Notes under the pieces: generated by a model
What the model saw: the letters and a program-made list of their open reading frames with translations, nothing else
What the model was told of the DNA's origin: nothing
Databases searched by the model: none
Position numbers and translations under genes: made by a program
From: Actinomadura macrotermitis
Lineage (GTDB): Bacteria > Actinomycetota > Actinomycetes > Streptosporangiales > Streptosporangiaceae
Direction of reading: 5' to 3'
Assembly: GCF_009604375.1 (NCBI RefSeq)
Contig: NZ_WEGH01000002.1
Location: forward strand, 1,326,073 to 1,390,072
DNA length: 64,000 bases
In this document: in pieces, positions 57,939 to 64,000 of the stretch
Layout: every line of letters begins with the position of its first letter
Position numbering within the stretch: the first letter of the stretch is position 1

Positions 57939-59510
57939 ATGACCGGATCCCTTGCCCCTCCCGCCCCGCCCCGGCTCGGGCGCGGCGCCGTGGCGGCGGT
58001 GATGGCCGCCCTGATGCTCGGGCTGCTGCTCGGCGCGCTCGACCAGATGATCGTCGCCGCGGTGATGCGCACCGTCGCCGACCAGCTGGACGGCCTGACC
58101 CTGCAGGCCTGGGCGACCACCGCCTACCTGATCACCGGGGTGGTCTCCACGCCGCTGTACGGGCGGCTGTCGGACATCTACGGCCGCAAGCCGCTCTACC
58201 TGGCCTCGATCTCGCTGTTCCTGCTCGGCTCGCTGCTGTGCGCGGCGGCGCAGTCGATGTACGGGCTGGCCGCGTTCCGCGCCGTCCAGGGCCTCGGCGC
58301 CGGCGGGCTGATGGCGCTGGCGTTCGCGATCCTGGCCGACCTGCTCCCGCCGGAGCGCCGCAGCCGGTACCAGGCCTGGTTCGGCGCGGTGTTCGGGGTC
58401 TCCAGCGTGGCCGGGCCGGTGCTCGGCGGCCTGTTCGCCGGGATGGACGACCTCCTCGGGATGGCGGGCTGGCGCTGGGCCTTCCTGGTGAACGTGCCGG
58501 TGGGGCTCGTCGCCCTCGTCCTGGTGGTCACGCTCTACCGGCTGCCGCACACCCGCACCGCCCAGCGCGTCGACTACGGCGGCGCGGCGACGCTGCTGCT
58601 CGGGCTGGTGCCGCTGCTGGCCGTGGCCGGGCAGGGCGGCGCCTGGGGCTGGTCCGCGCCGCGCACGCTCGTCCTGGCCGCGGTGGGCGTCGCCGGGCTG
58701 GCCGGGTTCGTGCTGGTCGAACGGCGGATGGGCGACGCGGCCCTGCTGCCGCCGCGGCTGTTCACCAGCCGGCTGTTCACGGTGAGCAGCGCCGTCAACG
58801 TCGTGGTCGGCATGGGCGTGTTCGGCGGGCTCGCCGTCCTGCCGCTCTATCTGCAGATCGTCAAGGGCCTGTCCCCGACGGCGGCCGGGCTGATGCTGCT
58901 GCCGCAGACCCTGGGCATCGTCGCGGCGGGCAGGCTGTCCGGCCCCTTCGTGACCCGGACGCGCCGCTACAAGGGCCTGCTGCTGCTCGGCCTGGCCACC
59001 ATGACCGCGTGCGCCTTCGCCTTCGCCCGGCTGGCGCCCGGCACGCCGCTGTGGTTCACCGGCTTCGTCGCGGCCCTCATGGGCCTCGGGATCGGCCTGT
59101 GCTTCCAGGTCATGCTGATCGCCGTCCAGGCGTCGGCGCCCGCGGGCGCCATGGGCGCCGCCAGCGCCTCCTACACCTTCTTCCGCCAGATCGGCGGCAC
59201 CGCCGGAACCGCCGTCTACCTGACGATCCTCTTCTCGCTGGCCGAGGAACGCATCACCGCCGCGCTGCACCGGGCGCAGGGCACCGCCGCGTTCCAGGCC
59301 GCGCTGGCCGGCGATCCCGGAGCGCGGCGCCTGCTGGACGGCGCCGATCTCGACGACACCTCCTACCTCGGACACCTCGACCCCCGGCTGGCCCGGCCCG
59401 TCCTGGAGGGCATGGCCAGCGCGATGGACACCGTGTTCGTGGTGGTCGGCTGCGTCATGGCGGCCGGCCTGGTCCTCGCCCTCTTCCTGAAGGAGCAGCC
59501 CCGTGACTGA
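57939..59510 (+). CDS. MFS multidrug exporter, DHA2 family (14 helices)
   Basis: 523 residues. ATG 57939 with GGAGG 7 nt upstream. Motifs: LGALDQMIVAAVMRTVADQLDG (helix 1, motif D1), GRLSDIYGRKPLYL (motif A), FRAVQGLGAGGLMALAFAILADL (motif B) and GPVLGGLFAGMD (motif C, antiporter signature). About 14 helices are expected from its length. It is a proton-drug antiporter, controlled by the divergent MarR. The next gene starts within its last codons. Confidence 0.95.
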   Translation: MTGSLAPPAPPRLGRGAVAAVMAALMLGLLLGALDQMIVAAVMRTVADQLDGLTLQAWATTAYLITGVVSTPLYGRLSDIYGRKPLYLASISLFLLGSLLCAAAQSMYGLAAFRAVQGLGAGGLMALAFAILADLLPPERRSRYQAWFGAVFGVSSVAGPVLGGLFAGMDDLLGMAGWRWAFLVNVPVGLVALVLVVTLYRLPHTRTAQRVDYGGAATLLLGLVPLLAVAGQGGAWGWSAPRTLVLAAVGVAGLAGFVLVERRMGDAALLPPRLFTSRLFTVSSAVNVVVGMGVFGGLAVLPLYLQIVKGLSPTAAGLMLLPQTLGIVAAGRLSGPFVTRTRRYKGLLLLGLATMTACAFAFARLAPGTPLWFTGFVAALMGLGIGLCFQVMLIAVQASAPAGAMGAASASYTFFRQIGGTAGTAVYLTILFSLAEERITAALHRAQGTAAFQAALAGDPGARRLLDGADLDDTSYLGHLDPRLARPVLEGMASAMDTVFVVVGCVMAAGLVLALFLKEQPRD

Positions 59511-60114
59511 GGTGGAGATCTGGTCGGACGTCATGTGCCCGTGGTGCTACCTCGGCAAGAAGCGGCTGGAACGGGCCCTCGCCGGTCTGAGTGGTGTCGG
59601 CGTCACCTGGCGCAGCTTCGAGCTCCGCCCCGACCAGCCGGCGGCCCCCGGCGTCACCCTGGCCGAGATGATGACGCGGCGCTTCGGCCTGGACGGCCCC
59701 GACCTCACCGCGGTGTTCCAGCGCATCCGGCGGCTGGGCGCGGCCGAGGGCCTGGACCTGCGCCCCGCCACCGCCCGCCCCGTCAGCTCCTTCGACGCGC
59801 ACCGCCTCATCCACCTGGCCGCCGGTCAAGGCCTGGCGGACGCCATGGTCGAGCGGCTGTTCCGGGCCCATCTCGTCGACAACGTCAACGTCGCCGACCC
59901 CGAGGTCCTCCGGCACCTCGCCGCGCAGACGGGCCTGCCCGACGCGGCAGTGCGTTCCGTCCTGAACACCGACGCCTACGCCGCCGACGTCCGGGCCGAT
60001 GAGGAACGTGCGGCCGAGCTCGGCGTCCGCCAGGTGCCCACCTTCGTCATCGACGGCGCCCCCGCCCTCTCTGGAGCCCCGGATGTCAGGAGGCTCCGCG
60101 CCCTCCTGAGTTGA
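59503..60114 (+). CDS. DsbA-family oxidoreductase (FrnE-like)
   Basis: 203 residues from GTG 59503, which overlaps the MFS stop by 8 bp. Thioredoxin-fold start VEIWSDVMCPWCYLGKK with active-site Cys12 and Cys15 (CPWC), and the cis-Pro loop RQVPTFVIDG near the end. FrnE-like proteins are cytosolic disulfide isomerases or polyketide-pathway helpers, here without signal peptide. Coupling to an exporter suggests a role in drug or oxidative-stress tolerance. The 3' end overlaps the convergent epoxide hydrolase gene by 29 bp. Confidence 0.92.
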   Translation: MTEVEIWSDVMCPWCYLGKKRLERALAGLSGVGVTWRSFELRPDQPAAPGVTLAEMMTRRFGLDGPDLTAVFQRIRRLGAAEGLDLRPATARPVSSFDAHRLIHLAAGQGLADAMVERLFRAHLVDNVNVADPEVLRHLAAQTGLPDAAVRSVLNTDAYAADVRADEERAAELGVRQVPTFVIDGAPALSGAPDVRRLRALLS

Positions 60115-61228
60115 AGAACGCCCGGAGGTCGGCGATCAGCAGGTCGGGGGTCTCCAGGGCCGCGAAGTGGCCGCCGCGCTCGAACTCCGTCCAGCGCACC
60201 ACGTTGTGCACCACGTCGGCCAGCGGGCGGACCGAGAAGTCGGTGGGGAACACCGCGACCGCGGTCGGCACCTTTCCGCGCTCCTTCGGCGCCCACATGG
60301 TGAAGTCGTTGAACCGCTCGTAGTAGGTGTGCGCCGCCGAGCCCGCAGTGCCGGTGAACCAGTAGACGCTCACGTCGGTGAGGATGCGGTCCCGGTCCAC
60401 CGCGTCCTCGGGGAGCTCGGCGGCCGGGTCGGTCCAGTCCTTGAACTTCTCCACGATCCAGGCGAGCTGGCCGGCGGGGGAGTCGTGCAGCGCGGCCGCG
60501 ACCGTCTGCGGGCGCGTGCCCTGGACCTGCATGTACGCGCCCAGCTTCTCCTGCCACTCCTTCATCCCGGCCAGCCGCCCGCGCTCGGCCTCGCTCAGCG
60601 CGCCCATGACCGCCGGATCGCCGCCGGGGAAGGTGAGCAGGCCGTTGACGTGCACGCCGATGACGGCGTCCGGCGCGGCGCGCCCCACCAGCGGGGCGAT
60701 GAACGCGCCGACGTCGCCGCCCTGCACGCCGTACCGGTCGTAGCCGAGCCGGGACATCAGCTCCGCCAGCGCCGCGGCGGTGCGGCCGTCGGTCCAGCCG
60801 GGGCCGGGCAGCGGGCCGGAGAAGCCGTACCCCGGCAGCGACGGGATCACCAGGTGGAAGGGTTCGTCGCCGCCGGTGAGCGGGCCGATGAGGTCGAGGA
60901 ACTCCACGACCGAACCGGGCCAGCCGTGCAGCAGCAGGAGCGGGGTGGCGCCGGGCTCGGCGGAGCGGACGTGCAGGAAGTGCACCTGCGCGCCGTCCAC
61001 GGTGGTGGTGAACTGCGGGTACGCGTTGAGCGCCGCCTCCTGGGCGCGCCAGTCGAAGCCGTCGGCCCAGTAGGCGGCCAGTTCGCGCAGGTAGCCGGTC
61101 GGCACGCCGCGCTCCCACCCGGTGCCGGGCACCTCGGGGGCCCAGCGGGTGCGGCGCAGCCGCTCGTGCAGGTCGTCGAGGTCGGCCTGCGGGATCTGGA
61201 CGCGGTAGGGCTGGATCTCGTTCGTCAT
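60086..61228 (-). CDS. Epoxide hydrolase family protein (N-terminal EHN domain)
   Basis: 380 residues from ATG 61228. The epoxide-hydrolase N-terminal domain (IQPYRVQIPQADLDDLHERL, TRWAPEVPGTGWERGVPTGYLREL in parts) precedes the alpha/beta core with oxyanion HGWPGS at 101-106. The nucleophile is Asp172 in VQGGDVGAF and the catalytic His is in RGGHFAALE. The conserved lid tyrosine is likely in VSVYWFTGTAGSAAHTYYE. It opens epoxides to diols by an alkyl-enzyme route; some bacterial members are annotated only by family. Divergent from a WYL regulator. Confidence 0.93.
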   Translation of the reverse strand: MTNEIQPYRVQIPQADLDDLHERLRRTRWAPEVPGTGWERGVPTGYLRELAAYWADGFDWRAQEAALNAYPQFTTTVDGAQVHFLHVRSAEPGATPLLLLHGWPGSVVEFLDLIGPLTGGDEPFHLVIPSLPGYGFSGPLPGPGWTDGRTAAALAELMSRLGYDRYGVQGGDVGAFIAPLVGRAAPDAVIGVHVNGLLTFPGGDPAVMGALSEAERGRLAGMKEWQEKLGAYMQVQGTRPQTVAAALHDSPAGQLAWIVEKFKDWTDPAAELPEDAVDRDRILTDVSVYWFTGTAGSAAHTYYERFNDFTMWAPKERGKVPTAVAVFPTDFSVRPLADVVHNVVRWTEFERGGHFAALETPDLLIADLRAFFNSGGRGAS

Positions 61229-61291
61229 GCCCGGCACGGTAGGAAGCATTGGTGACAGGTTCTGGCACCGATCGAGGCCACAATTGCGCCC

Positions 61292-62260
61292 ATGCTGGAA
61301 ACCTCCGCGCGGCTGCTGCGCCTGCTGTCGCTTCTGCAGACGCGCCCGGACTGGACCGGCGCCGAGCTCGCCGACCGGCTGGAGGTCGGCCTGCGCACCG
61401 TGCGGCGCGACGTCGGGCGGCTGCGCGAGCTGGGCTATCCGGTGGAGGCCGCCCCGGGCGCGGCCGGCGGGTACCGGCTCGGGGCGGGGGCCGCGCTGCC
61501 GCCGCTGCTGCTCGACGACGAGGAGGCCGTGGCGGTGGCGATCAGCCTGCGCACGGCCGCGACGGGCAGCGTCGCCGGCCTCGAAGAGAGCGCGGTGCGG
61601 GCGCTGGCCAAGCTCCAGCAGGTCCTGCCGTCCCGGCTGCGGCACCGGGTGGAGGCGTTCCGCGCGGCGACCGTGGCGCTGCCCGGGGCGGCCGATCCGG
61701 AGGTCGGCGCCGGCCTGCTGGCCGCGCTCGCCGCCGCGTGCCGCGACCGGCGCCGGGTGCGGCTGCGCTACCGGGGGCGCGGCGGCGTCACCGCGCGTGA
61801 GGTCGAGCCGCATCGGCTGGTGCACACCCGGCACCGCTGGTACCTGGTGGCGCGGGACGTGGCCAAGGACGATCGGCGCGTCTTCCGCGTCGACCGGATC
61901 GAGGGGCCGCCCGGACCGCCGGGGGCGCGCTTCACGCCGCCCGAGGAGGACGCGGCCGCCTACGTCGCGCACGCCATCACCTCGGCCCCGTACGCCTACC
62001 GGGCCCGCGTCCTGTTCCACGCCCCGCTGGAGGAGGTGGCGCCGCGCACGTCGCCCGGCGCCGGGCGGCTGGAGGCCGTGGACGCCCGCACCTGCCTGTT
62101 CACCGCCGGTTCGAACTCGCTGCGCGAGCTGGCGGTGCACGTGGCGGCGAAGGGGTTCGACTTCGAGGTGCTGGATCCGCCGGAGCTGGTCCCGGTGCTG
62201 CGCGAGGTCCGCGACCTCCTCAACCGGGCCGCGGCCAGGTCGGACCCGGGTTCGGGCTGA
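61292..62260 (+). CDS. WYL-domain transcriptional regulator
   Basis: 322 residues. HTH (about 1-55): LETSARLLRLLSLLQTRPDWTGAELADRLEVGLRTVRRDVGRLRELGYPVEAAPGAAGGYRL (in parts). The WYL domain at about 150-215 has REVEPHRLVHTRHRWYLVARDVAKDDRRVFRVDRIEG (in parts), where the motif is W-Y-L. A C-terminal WCX domain follows. WYL regulators sense ligands such as nucleotides or respond to DNA damage. Its position 63 bp from the divergent epoxide hydrolase suggests that it controls that gene. Confidence 0.94.
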   Translation: MLETSARLLRLLSLLQTRPDWTGAELADRLEVGLRTVRRDVGRLRELGYPVEAAPGAAGGYRLGAGAALPPLLLDDEEAVAVAISLRTAATGSVAGLEESAVRALAKLQQVLPSRLRHRVEAFRAATVALPGAADPEVGAGLLAALAAACRDRRRVRLRYRGRGGVTAREVEPHRLVHTRHRWYLVARDVAKDDRRVFRVDRIEGPPGPPGARFTPPEEDAAAYVAHAITSAPYAYRARVLFHAPLEEVAPRTSPGAGRLEAVDARTCLFTAGSNSLRELAVHVAAKGFDFEVLDPPELVPVLREVRDLLNRAAARSDPGSG

Positions 62261-62335
62261 AGAGACCCCGCCCGGCACCGGGCACTTCCCCGGCGGTTGC
62301 GGACTTTTGCGGCCGTCCGCTCGATAATGGCCGGC

Positions 62336-63073
62336 ATGGAGCAGGTCGAGGTCGTCGTCGCCCACCATGAGTGCGCGACCCTGCGTGTCGGCGACGTGTT
62401 CCTGAAGATCGACTCTGATCAGGCGCGCACCGGCGTCGAGGTCGCGGCGATGGCCCTGGCGCCGATCCCGACGCCCCGGGTGCTGTGGCGCAAGCCGCCC
62501 GTGCTCGCGCTGGCCGCCCTCCCCGGGGCGGCGCTCGGCCGCCTCGGCGAGCCGTCGGCCGCGTCGCCGGCGGCGTGGGCCGCGGCGGGCGCCGCCGTGC
62601 GCAAGCTGCACGACGCGCCGCTGCCGCCATGGCCCGGCCGCGGCCCCGACGAGATCAGAGCGCGCCTCGACGGCGAATGCGAGTGGCTCCTGGCCAACGA
62701 CGTCATTCCCCGTGACCTGGTCACGCACAACCGCCGGATCGCCGAGACCGCGCTCCGGCCGTGGACCCCGGTGTTCGCGCACGGCGACCTGCAGGTCGCC
62801 CACGTGTTCATCGTCGGCGACGAGATCACCGGGGTGATCGACTGGACCGAGGCGGGCCCGGGCGACGCCCTGTTCGACCTCGCCATCTTGACGCTCGGGC
62901 ACGAGGAGCACCTGGACGAGGTCGTCGCCGGCTACGGCGCCGACGTCGACCGCGACGTGATCCGCGCGTGGTGGTCGCTGCGGAGCCTGCAGGCGATCCG
63001 CTGGCTGGCCGAGCACGGCTTCGACCCGGCCGCGCCGGGCTGTGAGATCGACGTGCTGAAAGCCCGCATGTGA
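62336..63073 (+). CDS. Aminoglycoside phosphotransferase-like kinase
   Basis: 245 residues from ATG 62336; ATG 62327 is in frame. The kinase-like fold has a catalytic loop VFAHGDLQVAHVFIVGDEITGVIDW (in parts) with HGD, and the metal Asp in GVIDWTEAGPGDALFDLA. The usual Asn of H-G-D-x4-N is His here, a variant found in a distinct actinobacterial subgroup. Its substrate is probably a small molecule hydroxyl, not necessarily an aminoglycoside. The N-terminal lobe is short (GDVFLKIDSDQ). No obvious operon partner. Confidence 0.88.
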   Translation: MEQVEVVVAHHECATLRVGDVFLKIDSDQARTGVEVAAMALAPIPTPRVLWRKPPVLALAALPGAALGRLGEPSAASPAAWAAAGAAVRKLHDAPLPPWPGRGPDEIRARLDGECEWLLANDVIPRDLVTHNRRIAETALRPWTPVFAHGDLQVAHVFIVGDEITGVIDWTEAGPGDALFDLAILTLGHEEHLDEVVAGYGADVDRDVIRAWWSLRSLQAIRWLAEHGFDPAAPGCEIDVLKARM

Positions 63074-63097
63074 GCGCCGTCCCGCGGGACCGGCGCG

Positions 63098-63610
63098 TCA
63101 GCCGCGGGAGAAGGAGCCGGCGGGAGTGATCAGCTCGAGGTTGACCCCGTCGGGGTCGGAGAAGTAGGCCACCCGCGTCCCGGCGCCGTGGTGGGCGTGC
63201 TCGTCGGTGAAGGTGAACGGCGGCGCGTCGAACTCGATGCCGGCCGCGGTCATCCGGTCGTAGACGGCCTGCACGTCGTCCACCTCGAAGCACAGGTGCA
63301 TGGACCCGGCGTCGGTCGGCAGCGCCTTCGCCGTGCCCATCTCGGGGTCGACGAACTGGATCATGTCGATGTTCAGGTTGGACAGCCGCAGGGTCGCGTA
63401 GCGCAGCCGGACGCCGCCCGGCCCGACGCGGTCGCTCACCTTCGGCCCGTACATCGCCTCCACGCCCCGCATGTCCTCGGCGACGAACGGGTCCCGGCCG
63501 GTCAGCGCCCGGTAGAAGCGGATGGTGCGGTCGAGGTCCCGGACGGCGATGCCGACGTGGTTGGCCTTCGTCAGCGAGACGCCGATGTCGGCGTCGGGCA
63601 CGGTCTGCAC
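63098..63610 (-). CDS. VOC-family (glyoxalase/bleomycin-resistance-type) protein
   Basis: 170 residues from ATG 63610. Two beta-alpha-beta-beta-beta halves: HVGIAVRDLDRTIRFYRALTGR, then MHLCFEVDDVQAVYDRMTAAGIEF. Metal ligands are plausibly His of NHVGIAV, His of MHLCFEV and Glu of NLELITPAG. It could be a methylmalonyl-CoA epimerase-like enzyme, a dioxygenase or a binding protein; FSDPDGVNLELI is the common VOC end. Sits beside a partial oxidoreductase gene transcribed the same way. Confidence 0.9.
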   Translation of the reverse strand: MQTVPDADIGVSLTKANHVGIAVRDLDRTIRFYRALTGRDPFVAEDMRGVEAMYGPKVSDRVGPGGVRLRYATLRLSNLNIDMIQFVDPEMGTAKALPTDAGSMHLCFEVDDVQAVYDRMTAAGIEFDAPPFTFTDEHAHHGAGTRVAYFSDPDGVNLELITPAGSFSRG

Positions 63611-63708
63611 GATGGCGTTCCTTCCGTGGTCGCGCGGATCCCGACAGGGCTCCTACCCCGGACGATCGGACGGCAGGGCCGGAACGCCGGAACTTTGCCG
63701 TCCCATGG

Positions 63709-64000
63709 TCAGCCGACCAGCAGGACGAGCTTTCCGCGCACGTGGCCGTTCTCGCCGGCGCGGTGGGCCTCCGCGATGTCGGTCAGGGGGAAGGTATGCG
63801 TGGCCGGGAGCGCGAAGCGGCCGGTCTCGATCAGCTCGCCGATCTCGCCGAGCACGTGGACGGCGCGGCCGGTGTCCCCGCGGCTGAACCGCACACCGTG
63901 TTCCTGGGCGCCGGTGAAGTCGGCGATCGTGATGACGTTCCCGGCGCCGCCGGCGAGGGCGATCAGTTCGGGCAGGTTCCCGCTGCCGGCGGCGTCGAGC
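63709..64000 (-). CDS. Zinc-binding-type alcohol dehydrogenase/quinone reductase, C-terminal part
   Basis: About 96 residues are visible; the gene starts beyond the right edge. LDAAGSGNLPELIALAGGAGNVITIADF is the end of the Rossmann domain, and the final FPLTDIAEAHRAGENGHVRGKLVLLVG is the classical C-terminal end of the medium-chain dehydrogenase/quinone oxidoreductase group. NADPH use is likely. Catalytic zinc ligands, if any, are outside the window. The last gene in view; direction matches the VOC gene, 98 bp downstream. Confidence 0.85.
   Translation of the reverse strand, partial: LDAAGSGNLPELIALAGGAGNVITIADFTGAQEHGVRFSRGDTGRAVHVLGEIGELIETGRFALPATHTFPLTDIAEAHRAGENGHVRGKLVLLVG

Noticed and set aside
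1..64000. tRNA, rRNA or insertion-sequence genes
   Set aside because: No cloverleaf-forming intergenic segment, rRNA core or transposase motif was found by reading; short intergenic gaps leave little room.

Overview
The window is very GC-rich bacterial chromosome with strongly G/C-ending codons, frequent GTG starts and many 4-bp start/stop overlaps. Its gene families include BTAD regulators, XRE-DUF5753/DUF397 sets, SigJ-like ECF sigma factors, the PF04672 methyltransferase family and a GCS2-type glutamate-cysteine ligase. Together these point to a filamentous actinomycete. A Streptosporangiales or Actinomadura-like origin is my best guess, but no ribosomal gene is present to confirm it. I annotate 69 protein genes, two cut by the window edges. 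I saw no rRNA, tRNA, CRISPR array or intact insertion sequence.

Layout. 1-7.6 kb: a partial MFS exporter, then what looks like a sulfur-acquisition neighbourhood: SulP anion permease, GAP-family membrane protein with a decayed upstream copy, cytosolic alkylsulfatase, and an S-box (SAM-I-type) riboswitch directly before a GNAT acetyltransferase. 7.6-14 kb: a two-component system divergent from a secreted TAP-type peptidase, an intergenic tandem repeat, and a hydrolase/ECF sigma/SRPBCC operon. 14-18.4 kb: an ECF41/SigJ-type sigma factor with an NmrA-like reductase and a DoxX protein. The last two carry near-identical ECF-type promoters and are probably its regulon. A MarR/SnoaL divergent pair follows. 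18.4-26 kb: an RR-HK-DUF4153 operon, GCS2 ligase, an orphan histidine kinase, YceI and TetR. 26-34 kb: a two-gene envelope locus, a NUDIX gene, and a two-component system divergent from a lipoprotein-adaptor-ATPase-permease (MacAB-like) operon.

34-39.8 kb: thiolase, acyl-CoA ligase and MaoC hydratase around a shared control region (lipid or steroid catabolism), then an odd SUKH-like/WD40-like/HEAT-like protein. 39.9-44.1 kb: three co-directional genes consisting of a BTAD-methyltransferase fusion, a stand-alone methyltransferase of the same family and an unrecognised HTH-like protein. 44.3-51.8 kb: a DedA-ABC exporter operon facing a NarL-type two-component system whose kinase has an extra C-terminal membrane domain, then a SigJ/FAD-oxidoreductase operon with its own ECF-type promoter. 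51.8-54.2 kb: an anti-sigma-type ATPase divergent from an XRE-DUF5753 regulator that leads into four tandem DUF397 genes with exactly 32-nt spacers and a truncated fifth copy. 54.4-64 kb: PPOX plus UvrA-like self-resistance pair, MarR/MFS/FrnE module, epoxide hydrolase/WYL pair, a phosphotransferase, a VOC protein and a partial oxidoreductase.

The most noteworthy items are the S-box with a shortened P4 overlapping the acetyltransferase ribosome site, the BTAD-methyltransferase fusion beside its paralogue, the DUF397 array with its conserved spacer, and the ECF promoter pair that predicts a local regulon.
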